Part shown: positions 25,902 through 33,316 of the stretch, piece by piece
How the letters are laid out: the number at the start of each line of letters is the position of its first letter
Numbering within the stretch: the first letter of the stretch is position 1
The notes under the pieces: model-generated
Seen by the model: only the letters and a program-made list of their open reading frames with translations
Told to the model about the DNA's origin: nothing
Database searches by the model: none
Source: SCUN01 sp964355365
GTDB lineage: Bacteria; Acidobacteriota; Vicinamibacteria; Vicinamibacterales; SCN-69-37
Direction: 5' to 3'
Length of the DNA: 40,324 nucleotides
NCBI GenBank assembly: GCA_964355365.1
Contig: CAYHEX010000005.1
Coordinates: 1-40,324, forward strand
Position numbers and translations under genes: made by a program

Positions 25902-25927
25902 AAGTCCTGAGGCCCTGTGAAGGACTT
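25902..25927. promoter_or_regulatory. Inverted repeat in the divergent regulator/lipoprotein promoter region
   Basis: AAGTCCT (25902-25908) and AGGACTT (25921-25927) are perfect inverted 7-mers separated by 12 bases. A -10-like TATAGT lies at 25945-25950, so the right arm would overlap the -35 position of the lipoprotein promoter. This arrangement suits an operator, perhaps for the adjacent winged-helix regulator. Confidence 0.4.
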
Positions 25928-25974
25928 TCGGCGATGCCGATCCTTATAGTCAGCCCTTGTCAGGAGACATCCTC

Positions 25975-26790
25975 ATGAATCGAACGGCAGCCATCATCGT
26001 GTGGTCGGTGCTCGGCCTCGGCACTTTCGGGTGCGGGGGCGGCGGCTCGTCGCCGACCAGCCCGTCAACATCAACGACCACCACCACGACGACCACGCCA
26101 ACCACGCCGGCCACCACGCCGGTGACGTGGAACTTCAACGGATCCGTCTGGACGGCGTCCAGCACGGCGCCGGCCTGCCCGAGCCCGCTGAATCTGAGCT
26201 TGCCGATCGATCTGTCCAGGGTGACGTCCATCCTGTATCCGGGCCAGACTCGCGGGGAGTACAAGCCTCACGGCGGCTTCCGATTCGATCAGCCGGGGCA
26301 GGCAAACGACGTCGCGGTGACGGTCCCGATGGCGTCCACGATCTTTCGCGGGGCCCGCTACCTGGTGGGCGGCGAAATCCAGTATGAGTTCGACTTCATC
26401 AATGAATGCGGACTGATGCATCGCATCGGTCACCTGCGCGAGTTGAGCACGCGCTTCGCGGCGCTGGCGGCGACGCTGCCGGCAGCCGTTGAGGGGGACT
26501 CGCGCACCACGAACTTTTCGGCCGGGCTGACGGCCGCGGCCGGTGAAGCGCTCGGCACCGCTGTCGGCCTGCGAACCACCAACAACGTGTTCTTCGACTG
26601 GGGCGTGTATGACTTGCGCCAGCGCAACAGCGCGAGCACCAACGCCACCTGGTTTGCAGCGCATCCGGGCGAACTGGCGCCATACGCCATCTGCTGGCTC
26701 GACGCCCTCACCTCGGCGAACTCCGCGGCCGTCAGGGCGCTTCCGGCCGCTGATCCGACCGCCGGTCGCACCAGCGATCTCTGCAGGTAG
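25975..26790 (+). CDS. Thr-linker lipoprotein with degenerate M23/LytM-like domain (1)
   Basis: This 271-residue protein starts at ATG 25975 after an AGGAGA ribosome-binding site. A lipoprotein-like signal ends at Cys20 (weak lipobox TFGC), followed by GGGG and a Thr/Pro linker. The rest shows the order of LytM-type peptidase motifs in altered form: HGGFRF (99-104, normally HxGxDF), VPMASTIFRG (117-126), MHRIGHL (148-154, normally YxHL), AGEALGTAVG (189-198) and FDWGVYD (207-213, where HxHFE is expected). The Zn ligands appear lost. Four other cysteines suggest disulfides. It is a close paralogue of the next gene, 12 bases away. Family assignment is inference; function unknown. Confidence 0.7.
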   Translation: MNRTAAIIVWSVLGLGTFGCGGGGSSPTSPSTSTTTTTTTTPTTPATTPVTWNFNGSVWTASSTAPACPSPLNLSLPIDLSRVTSILYPGQTRGEYKPHGGFRFDQPGQANDVAVTVPMASTIFRGARYLVGGEIQYEFDFINECGLMHRIGHLRELSTRFAALAATLPAAVEGDSRTTNFSAGLTAAAGEALGTAVGLRTTNNVFFDWGVYDLRQRNSASTNATWFAAHPGELAPYAICWLDALTSANSAAVRALPAADPTAGRTSDLCR

Positions 26791-26802
26791 ACAGAAGGCC
26801 CA

Positions 26803-27615
26803 ATGCCGCGCAGAACCTGTCGTGCGATCGTCATCCTGCTCGTTGGTGTCAGCGCCGCGTGTGGCGGCGGCGGAAGCTCCCCCATCTCGCCGTCAACCAC
26901 CACGACCACCACCACAACGACCACGCCAACCACGCCGACGGCGACCTCGGTCACGTGGAGCTTCAACGGATCCGCGTGGGCGGCCTCCGGCACCGCACCG
27001 GCTTGTCCGAGTCCGCTCGTGTTCTCGGCGCCGGCCGACGTGACCAAAGCCACCGCCGTGCTCTATCCAGGGCAGACCCGCGGCGGCAACTACAAGGCGC
27101 ACGGCGGACTGCTCTTCGCGAACGGCACGAACACCACCATCCAGGTCACCGCCCCGATGGCCGGCTACGTGTACCGCGGGGTCCGGTACATCGAATCCGG
27201 CGAAGTGCAGTACCTGTTCGACATCATCAACACCTGCGGCGTGATGCATCGCTTCGACCACCTGCTCACGCTGAGCTCGCGGTTCCAGGCGATCGCCGAC
27301 ACGTTCCCGCCGGCCGGCGCGAGTTCGGCGACGACGAACGTCGCGGCCGGCCAGAACGTGACCGAGGGCGAAGTGATCGCCACTGCCGTCGGGTTTCGCG
27401 TCAGCGGCAACACCTCATTCGACTGGGGCGCGTACGATCTGCGCCAGAAGAACGCCGCCAGCGCCGACCCGGCGTGGCTCGCGGGCCATTCCGGCGAACA
27501 GGCGCCGTACGCCCTCTGCTGGCTCAACAACCTGTCGACGTCGAGCGCCGCGCTGTTGAGGGCGCTGCCCGGCGGAGACTTCATCGCGGGGAGAACCAGT
27601 GACTACTGCAAATAA
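26803..27615 (+). CDS. Thr-linker lipoprotein with degenerate M23/LytM-like domain (2)
   Basis: This 270-residue paralogue of the preceding gene shares PACPSPL, LYPGQTRG, HGG, the block CGxMHRxxHLxxLSxRF, FDWGxYDLRQ and AGRTSDxC. The lipid-attachment Cys is Cys20 (VSAAC), followed by GGGG and a Thr run. At the HxGxD position it reads HGGLLF, so the metal-binding Asp is again replaced. Near the end, FDWGAYD stands where HxHxE is expected. An AGAAGG ribosome-binding site precedes ATG 26803. The two genes have diverged considerably at the protein level, so duplication is not recent. Probably periplasm-facing and disulfide-bonded; role unknown. Confidence 0.7.
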   Translation: MPRRTCRAIVILLVGVSAACGGGGSSPISPSTTTTTTTTTTPTTPTATSVTWSFNGSAWAASGTAPACPSPLVFSAPADVTKATAVLYPGQTRGGNYKAHGGLLFANGTNTTIQVTAPMAGYVYRGVRYIESGEVQYLFDIINTCGVMHRFDHLLTLSSRFQAIADTFPPAGASSATTNVAAGQNVTEGEVIATAVGFRVSGNTSFDWGAYDLRQKNAASADPAWLAGHSGEQAPYALCWLNNLSTSSAALLRALPGGDFIAGRTSDYCK

Positions 27616-28372
27616 GGCAACGACGGCGCTGCTGGCCGTGCTGTGTGCGCTCACGATGGCGTGTGGCGGTGGCGGAAGCGCCCCGACATCGCCGTCGACC
27701 ACCACGACGACCACGACCACACCAACGACGACGACACCGACGCCCACAACGCCGAAGGAGATGGTCATCTCCTACTTCGCGGTCGATCTGGCCTCGTCGC
27801 CGTTCCTGGCCACGTCGGCCTTCAACGTCACCGATTGGCCGGCGCGCGTGTATCCAGCCATTCACGTGTTTGGTAAGACCTATCAGGGTCAGGTCGAATC
27901 CGCGCTCACCTTCGATCTGCTGCGGATCGGCACGCCGATCTACGCGCCGTTCGACGGCACGATTCAGGACGTGGTCAACCAACCGACGTCCTGCGACACG
28001 GAGATGTACTTCGTCGACGGGAATAACGACTCGCAGAATCACCTGTCGTACGACCATGTGATTCCGCTCGACCGATTCCGCACGCGCGGCGCGGCGTTCC
28101 GGGCCGGCGAGCAGATTGCGACCATCGGCGCGTGGGAGTGCACCGAGCGGTTCGGCCGCGTGGAGATGATGGTGATCAACGCGCCGACGGGCAGCACGAC
28201 GCCAACGCGTTCGCGGTGCCCGCTGGTGCTGCTCGACACCACGAAGCGGTCGTCGATGCTGGCGCTGATCTCGAGCGTGATGGACTGGTGGAACAGCCTC
28301 GGCCCCGCGAGCGCGTACACCGCGAGCGAACGCACGAACGGACTCTGCGCTACGGAGTTTGGCCCGCTGTAG
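27599..28372 (+). CDS. Thr-linker lipoprotein with clearer M23/LytM-like fold (3)
   Basis: This 257-residue protein begins at GTG 27599, inside the end of the previous gene, so the three form an operon. A lipoprotein-like signal (LTMAC, Cys22) and a Thr/Pro linker match its neighbours. The domain shows the most recognisable peptidase-M23 framework of the three: LTFDLLRIGTPIYAPFDGTI (103-122), HLSYDHV (148-154), AGEQIATIG (169-177) and GRVEMMVI (186-193), where catalytic members have HxHFE. The two C-terminal catalytic His residues are absent. It may bind rather than cut peptidoglycan, or regulate amidases as EnvC/NlpD-type proteins do. This is inference from motif order. Confidence 0.72.
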   Translation: MTTANKATTALLAVLCALTMACGGGGSAPTSPSTTTTTTTTPTTTTPTPTTPKEMVISYFAVDLASSPFLATSAFNVTDWPARVYPAIHVFGKTYQGQVESALTFDLLRIGTPIYAPFDGTIQDVVNQPTSCDTEMYFVDGNNDSQNHLSYDHVIPLDRFRTRGAAFRAGEQIATIGAWECTERFGRVEMMVINAPTGSTTPTRSRCPLVLLDTTKRSSMLALISSVMDWWNSLGPASAYTASERTNGLCATEFGPL

Positions 28373-28545
28373 CGATCTGGAAGTCACTGGCGCCTTGGTT
28401 GACGATCGCCGGTGCGCTGGGCTACGGTCATCGTCGATGTCTCGACCTGCTCGCGCCGTCCCTTACGCTTGGCGGGAGTTGGTGTGGTACATGCGCTACC
28501 ACCTACACGGAGCTGGAACACAGCTCCAATGATCGACCGAACCGG

Positions 28546-31044
28546 TCAGGAGTGGGACCCGGCGATGGCGCCGGGCTTGTGGTGCAACGGGATCCTGACG
28601 TTCGAGAAGACCGCGGACAGCGTGTAGACACCACCCGGGGTCGTGTTGAACTCCAGCACGCCCGGTTCCGGACGCGTGACGGTGACAATCGTGCCCGCGG
28701 AAGTGACTTGCAGCGGTACCGCCGACCGCACACGACACTTGCGCCCGAGCGTGGACGTGATCACCGCCCGGTCGAGCGCGCCACCCTTCCACGCAAGGCT
28801 GACCTCGAATCCGCCGCGCGCCTTGAGGCCGGTGATCTCGCCGTCCCTCCACGAGTCCGGCAGCGCCGGCAACAGATTCAGTTCGTTCTCATGCGACTGC
28901 AGCAGCATCTCGGCGATGGCCGCGGTGAATCCAAATGACCCGTCCACCTGCATGGCTTTCGAGCAGATCGAGAACAGGCTGTCGGTCGTGTAGGTCTTGA
29001 TCGCGAACGCAAAGTTGTCCATCGCCTTGCGCGCGTTGCCGAGCCGCGCCCACGATGCGGCCTTCCATGCCGAGGCCCACCCGTTGCCTTCGAGACCGCG
29101 CTGCTCGAGCACCACCGCGGCCGCAGCCGCAAACGCCGGCGTGCGCCGCACCGAAATGTCGTTGCCGGGATACAAGCCCCAGAGATTCGAGATGTGACGA
29201 TGGCTCTTCTCGCGCTGGTCCCAGTCCTCGAGCCACTCCTGCAGATCGCCCTTCTTGCCGATCTGCATCGGCGCGAGCTTAGCGCGCGCGTCGAGCACCC
29301 TGCGACGGAATCCGTCGTCGAGCCCGAGCACAGCGGCAGCCTCGGCGACTTCGCTGAACAGATCGCGAAGGATCGCCATGTCAATCGTGGATCCCGCCAC
29401 GAGCGACGTGCCGGAACTCATCGACCCGGTCACCTCATCGAAGAAGCGATTGTTGCCGGGCGCGAGCGGAAAGTTCTCCGGCGACGTGGACGGGTTCGTC
29501 ACGAGCCACCCGTGCTTGGGATCGACGACCAGGAAATCCAGGAAGAACTGCGCGGCGCCCTTCATCACCGGGTAGTACTCGCGCAGGAACGCGGTGTCGC
29601 CTGTGAATTGATAGTGCTCCCACAAGTGCGTGGTGAGCCAGGCGCCACCGGTCGTGAAGCCGCCCCAGCTCGGACCGTCCATCGGCGCCGCCACGCGCCA
29701 GAGGTCGGTGTTTTGATGAAAGACCCAGCCGCCGGCGCCGTAGTTCTCGCGCGCCACGTCTGCGCCCTGGTCGCTCAGTTCTTTGATCATGCCGAACAGC
29801 GGCTGGGCGGTCTCACTGAGATTGGCCACTTCGGCCGGCCAGTAGTTCATCTCGGTGTTGATGTTCGTCGTGTACTTCGAATCCCACATGGGATTCATGT
29901 CCTTGTTCCAGATCCCCTGCAGATTGGCCGGCTGGGTGCCGGGGCGCGAGGACGACAACAACAGGTAGCGCCCGAACTGAAAGATCAACGCGGCCAGTTC
30001 GGGATCGTTCGTGCCGTCAAACGCCTTCAGCCGTTCGTCGGTCGGCAGCGCCGAATTGGCTGTCGCGCCGAAATGCGCGGACACACGCCGGAACAGCCGC
30101 TGGTGCTCGGCGATGTGCGCGGCCTTGATCGCGTCGAATGACTTCCCCGCCAGCGCGTTCATCGTCTTTGTCACGCGCGCGTCAGGATCGCCGCTCACAT
30201 CCTTGTGGTTCACGAAGTTGGTCGCGGCCGCCACGATCAGCATCACTTCGTTCGCGCCGCGGACGATGAGGTTGTCATCGTCCACGCGCATGTCTCCGCC
30301 GCGCGGCAGTGCCTTGAGGCGCGAGAGATAGCGCAGCGCGCCGGGCACGCCGAGGTAGTCGGCCGACTTGCCGCGCACGATCAGGCCGTCGGTGCCGAGT
30401 CCCTCCATGCGGAAGTAGTCCGTGGCGTAGTTCGAGTGCGCCTGGTTGCGCTCGCCGCGCAGTTGGGCCGTGAACGACACCGCGCCGGGCGCGTCGGCGG
30501 TGAGGCGAATGATGATGACCTGATCGATGGGCGTGACAAAGACTTCGCGATGGAACGTCACGCCGCCGCGTGTGTAGCTCGTGGTGGCGACGGCCGTGTC
30601 GAGGTCGAGCTCGTTGCGGTAGTTCGTGACGGCGCCCGTCGCGTCGAGCTTCAGCATCACGTTGCCGAGCGACTGATACTTCATCTGCTCGACCGGGTAG
30701 CCCATGAGGTTCTTGCCGAACAGGCGATGCGCCTCGATCAGTTTGCCGTCGAAGATGAGCTTGCGGATTTCAGGCAGCGCCTTCGCGCCGCCTTTGACGG
30801 TCGTCGAGTACGGTCCGCCCGACCAGTAGGTGTCTTCATTGATCTGGATCTGCTCTTCGTCGGTCTTGCCGAAGACCATGGCGCCAAGCCGGCCGTTGCC
30901 GACGGGCAACGCGTTCTCCCACCTGTCGGCGGGGTGCGTGTAGAAGAGGCGTGTGGTCGAATCGCCGGCGGCGGGCGCGCCCTGCCCCGAGGGACCACTC
31001 AGAAGAATCAGGCCAAATAGCGTGACGTATGTCCAGCGGCGCAT
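28546..31044 (-). CDS. Secreted GH95 alpha-L-fucosidase (or galactosidase)
   Basis: This roughly 832-residue exported enzyme (signal TYVTLFGLILLSG) belongs to glycoside hydrolase family 95, inverting enzymes that release terminal L-fucose or L-galactose. Visible signatures are the N-terminal ALPVGNGRLGAMVFGK, QINEDTYWSGGPY, the NINTEMNYWPAEVANL block with its Asn pair, NTDLWR, and QVDGSFGFTAAIAEML, where the Asp is the expected general base. Length fits the family. ATG 31044 is preferred over TTG 31050 because TACACT ends seven bases before it. It is convergent with the lipoprotein operon and stands alone. The 28373-28545 gap holds only a short hairpin (GTGGTA/TACCAC, 28484-28502). Confidence 0.92.
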   Translation of the reverse strand: MRRWTYVTLFGLILLSGPSGQGAPAAGDSTTRLFYTHPADRWENALPVGNGRLGAMVFGKTDEEQIQINEDTYWSGGPYSTTVKGGAKALPEIRKLIFDGKLIEAHRLFGKNLMGYPVEQMKYQSLGNVMLKLDATGAVTNYRNELDLDTAVATTSYTRGGVTFHREVFVTPIDQVIIIRLTADAPGAVSFTAQLRGERNQAHSNYATDYFRMEGLGTDGLIVRGKSADYLGVPGALRYLSRLKALPRGGDMRVDDDNLIVRGANEVMLIVAAATNFVNHKDVSGDPDARVTKTMNALAGKSFDAIKAAHIAEHQRLFRRVSAHFGATANSALPTDERLKAFDGTNDPELAALIFQFGRYLLLSSSRPGTQPANLQGIWNKDMNPMWDSKYTTNINTEMNYWPAEVANLSETAQPLFGMIKELSDQGADVARENYGAGGWVFHQNTDLWRVAAPMDGPSWGGFTTGGAWLTTHLWEHYQFTGDTAFLREYYPVMKGAAQFFLDFLVVDPKHGWLVTNPSTSPENFPLAPGNNRFFDEVTGSMSSGTSLVAGSTIDMAILRDLFSEVAEAAAVLGLDDGFRRRVLDARAKLAPMQIGKKGDLQEWLEDWDQREKSHRHISNLWGLYPGNDISVRRTPAFAAAAAVVLEQRGLEGNGWASAWKAASWARLGNARKAMDNFAFAIKTYTTDSLFSICSKAMQVDGSFGFTAAIAEMLLQSHENELNLLPALPDSWRDGEITGLKARGGFEVSLAWKGGALDRAVITSTLGRKCRVRSAVPLQVTSAGTIVTVTRPEPGVLEFNTTPGGVYTLSAVFSNVRIPLHHKPGAIAGSHS

Positions 31045-31051
31045 GCGCAAG

Positions 31052-31057
31052 AGTGTA
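31052..31057 (-). promoter_or_regulatory. -10-like TACACT seven bases before the GH95 start
   Basis: Reading leftward, TACACT (31057-31052) is followed by seven bases and then ATG 31044, with no ribosome-binding site. The spacing equals that at 13827 and 34802 and suggests a leaderless transcript. Confidence 0.35.
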
Positions 31058-31313
31058 GATCCAGTCGGCCGGCATTTGGTGATACCGTGCCCCCCGAATG
31101 CAACGCGCGCTCCCGCCAGCCGAACACTTCACCTGCGGCGAGGTGCGCGGCGGCAACGGCGTGACGGTCTGTTATGCCGGGCATCCCGTCGGCTGGCTCT
31201 ATCGTGCCGACCGGCATCACTGGTCGTCCCTCAGTGTCGACACGGCGCCGCCTCCGGGCCACCAGGACCCGCGGTGTGGCATGCGGTGAAGAACCGGTTA
31301 CTGCCACGCGCGT

Positions 31314-31421
31314 TCAGATCCTGATCACCATGAATGGGTCGTGATGACGCCCCACGATCTCCATCCCGAACATGCGCTCGGTCCACGCGCCCATGCCTAC
31401 ATCACGCCGGCGGTCTGGGGG
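31314..31421 (-). other. Shifted-frame tail of the AdoMet decarboxylase gene (possible frameshift)
   Basis: Just beyond the C5 run (GGGGG on the plus strand at 31417-31421), the alternate frame reads GMGAWTERMFGMEIVG and then RHHDPFMVIRI before a stop at 31314-31316. Most codons end in G or C, as in real genes here. One added C in the run would join it to the decarboxylase. The cause could be a sequencing error, a true frameshift, or chance. Confidence 0.35.
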
Positions 31422-31780
31422 TGACGGTGTCCATCCGCGCGAGCGATCTCCTGCACCGACACGCCGTCGGCGCCGAATGCGTGTCCGAGATCCACGATCG
31501 CCGCCAGACTCTTCAGCCGACTCGAACACGAGAAGATGTCGATATTCACCGTGCCCGTTTCAGGCCACGTGTGCAGCACGGCGTGCGACTCGGCGAGGAT
31601 CAGGACACAGGTCAGACCCGCGCCAGGGAAGTCGTGCGACGTAGTCTGCACGATCGTCGCGCCGGCGCGCTCCAGCGTCTGGACGAACGTCGCGATGATG
31701 GCCTCCGGGGCCAGCCCCGCGAGGGCCGAGCACCTGCTGAAGTCGACGGAATAGAGAACGGGCTGCTCGTGGAGGGCCAT
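31397..31780 (-). CDS. speH: S-adenosylmethionine decarboxylase proenzyme, short prokaryotic type
   Basis: This 127-residue protein resembles class 1B AdoMet decarboxylases, which self-cleave to make a pyruvoyl group and yield decarboxylated AdoMet for spermidine synthesis. The processing site is Glu64-Ser65 in LAESHAVLHTWPE; His70 and Cys85 (DIFSC) have exactly the spacing of the Bacillus enzyme. Starts at ATG 31780 or 31819 are possible; neither has a clear ribosome-binding site. After the conserved core, a +1 shift at a C5 run (31417-31421) would replace the last residues with a 35-residue tail ending HHDPFMVIRI at 31314, in a frame with high third-position GC. No spermidine synthase is in view. 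Confidence 0.8.
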   Translation of the reverse strand: MALHEQPVLYSVDFSRCSALAGLAPEAIIATFVQTLERAGATIVQTTSHDFPGAGLTCVLILAESHAVLHTWPETGTVNIDIFSCSSRLKSLAAIVDLGHAFGADGVSVQEIARADGHRHPQTAGVM

Positions 31781-31841
31781 CCAGCCATGAACGGTACCAA
31801 AACCGCCTGCCGAGCGCATGATCAAATGCGTACAGCGCCGG

Positions 31842-31862
31842 CCCGAGTGCCTCACACTCGGG
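31842..31862. repeat. Perfect 8-bp hairpin between tryptophanase and AdoMet decarboxylase genes
   Basis: CCCGAGTG (31842-31849) and CACTCGGG (31855-31862) pair perfectly around a 5-base loop. It lies about 90 bases after the tryptophanase stop and 60-80 bases before the decarboxylase start. No T-run follows. It could weaken read-through, protect the upstream mRNA end, or act in the 5' leader of the decarboxylase. Confidence 0.4.
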
Positions 31863-31948
31863 CTGCTGGGGATGGGATACATCCGGATGAGGCAACAAAC
31901 ACAACGCAGTTAACGCGAGACGCCTCGGGGCAACCGACTCCGACCGCC

Positions 31949-33316
31949 CTACGCGGGGAGCGGCTCGAACTGCGCGGTGAAGTGCCGTAACACGGTGGGC
32001 GCGTGGGTCATGCGGTAGCCGCGGAGTTCGTCGCGCCGCTGGCCCACCGCGGCCACGGTCTCGGCGACCAGGTCGATGTGCGACTGCGTGTAGACGCGGC
32101 GCGGAATGGCGAGCCGCACGAGGTCCATGGCGGCCGGCGTTTCCGTGCCGTCGGGATGGCGGCCGAACATCACGGTGCCGATCTCGACGCCGCGGACGCC
32201 GCCTTCGAGATACAGCGCGTTGACGCACGCGATGCCCGGATACTGCAGCGACGGGATGTGCGGCAGCATCGCGCGGGCGTCGATGTAGATGGCGTGGCCG
32301 CCCGGCGGCTGGATGATCGGCACACCGGCGGCGAGCAGTTTCTCGCCCAGGTACGCCGTCGAACGGATGCGATAGTGCAGGTACGGCTCCTCGACCACTT
32401 CCTCGAGTCCGCGTGCGATCGCCTCGAGATCGTAGCCCGCGAGGCCGCCGTAGGTCGGAAATCCCTCCGTCAGAATCAACAGGTTGCGCGCGTTCTCGGC
32501 CCAGCGGTCGTCGTTCAAGGCCAGGAAGCCGCCGATGTTGGCGAGGCCGTCCTTCTTCGCCGACATCGTGCAGCCGTCGGCGAGCGAGAACATCTCCTTC
32601 GCGATGTCCTTCGGCGACCGATGCGACTGCCCCTCTTCGCGCGTTTTGATGAACCACGCGTTCTCCGCAAACCGGCACGCGTCCAGGAACAGCGGCTTGT
32701 GGAATTTGTCGCAGAGCGCGCGCACACCGCGCAGGTTGTCGAGCGACACCGGTTGACCGCCGCCCGAGTTGTTCGTGATCGTCACCATCACGAGCGGCAC
32801 ATGGTCGCCCCGCTCGGTCAACAGATGATCGAGCGCCTCGAGATCGACGTTGCCCTTGAACGGATGCACGAGCGACGGAATTCGGCCCTCGGCAATGACG
32901 AGATCGAGCGCCTCGGCCTCTTCCACTTCGATGTTCGCGCGCGTGGTGTCGAAGTGGTTGTTGTTGGGGACGATGTCGCCGGCCTTGAGGATGGTGTGAA
33001 AGAGGATGCGTTCGGCGGCGCGGCCCTGATGCGTGGGGATGATGTGTTTGAACCCCGTCAAGTCCGCCACGACATCGCGGAAGCGGAAGTAGGACCGGCT
33101 GCCGGCGTAACTCTCGTCGCCCTGCATCAGCGCGCCCCACTGCGCCGACGACATCGCGCCGGTGCCCGAGTCGGTGAGCAGATCGATCAGCACGTCCTCG
33201 GCGTGCAGCAGGAACACGTTGTAGCCCGCCTCGCGGAGCCGCAACTCGCGCTGCTCGCGCGTGGTGAACTTGATGGCTTCAACGGACTTGATGCGGAAGG
33301 GTTCGATGATCGTCAA
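31949..33316 (-). CDS. tnaA: Tryptophanase (PLP-dependent beta-eliminating lyase)
   Basis: This 455-residue enzyme cleaves L-tryptophan to indole, pyruvate and ammonia. The PLP lysine is in MSAKKDGLANIGG (Lys254 or Lys255). SRSYFRF (73-79), PTHQGR (94-99) and IPRRVYTQSH near the C-terminus are family blocks. Tyrosine phenol-lyase has Arg (R381 in Citrobacter) in the motif VERG; here it is VEIG with Ile379, as in tryptophanase, so I favour tryptophanase, though the SAKKD region also resembles the lyase. Translation starts at TTG 33316, overlapping the upstream decarboxylase stop (TTGA). No other start is available before a conserved block. There is no TnaC-type leader because it is the second gene of a coupled pair. 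Confidence 0.87.
   Translation of the reverse strand: MTIIEPFRIKSVEAIKFTTREQRELRLREAGYNVFLLHAEDVLIDLLTDSGTGAMSSAQWGALMQGDESYAGSRSYFRFRDVVADLTGFKHIIPTHQGRAAERILFHTILKAGDIVPNNNHFDTTRANIEVEEAEALDLVIAEGRIPSLVHPFKGNVDLEALDHLLTERGDHVPLVMVTITNNSGGGQPVSLDNLRGVRALCDKFHKPLFLDACRFAENAWFIKTREEGQSHRSPKDIAKEMFSLADGCTMSAKKDGLANIGGFLALNDDRWAENARNLLILTEGFPTYGGLAGYDLEAIARGLEEVVEEPYLHYRIRSTAYLGEKLLAAGVPIIQPPGGHAIYIDARAMLPHIPSLQYPGIACVNALYLEGGVRGVEIGTVMFGRHPDGTETPAAMDLVRLAIPRRVYTQSHIDLVAETVAAVGQRRDELRGYRMTHAPTVLRHFTAQFEPLPA

Noticed and set aside
26070..27750. Three ACC/ACG-rich stretches as tandem or CRISPR-like repeats
   Set aside because: They encode the Thr/Pro linkers of three lipoproteins; spacing is that of genes, with no repeat-spacer structure.
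28484..28502. GTGGTA/TACCAC hairpin between convergent genes as a terminator
   Set aside because: Only six pairs, a 7-base loop and no T-run; mentioned with the fucosidase gene but not called.
31098..31289. 63-codon plus-strand frame upstream of the fucosidase
   Set aside because: No ribosome-binding site, no recognisable motif, and it lies in the promoter region of the minus-strand gene; not enough to call a gene.
31560..33140. 526-codon minus-strand open frame across tryptophanase and AdoMet decarboxylase genes
   Set aside because: It overlaps both real genes in another frame and is made of Arg/Ala/Gly-rich shadow sequence.
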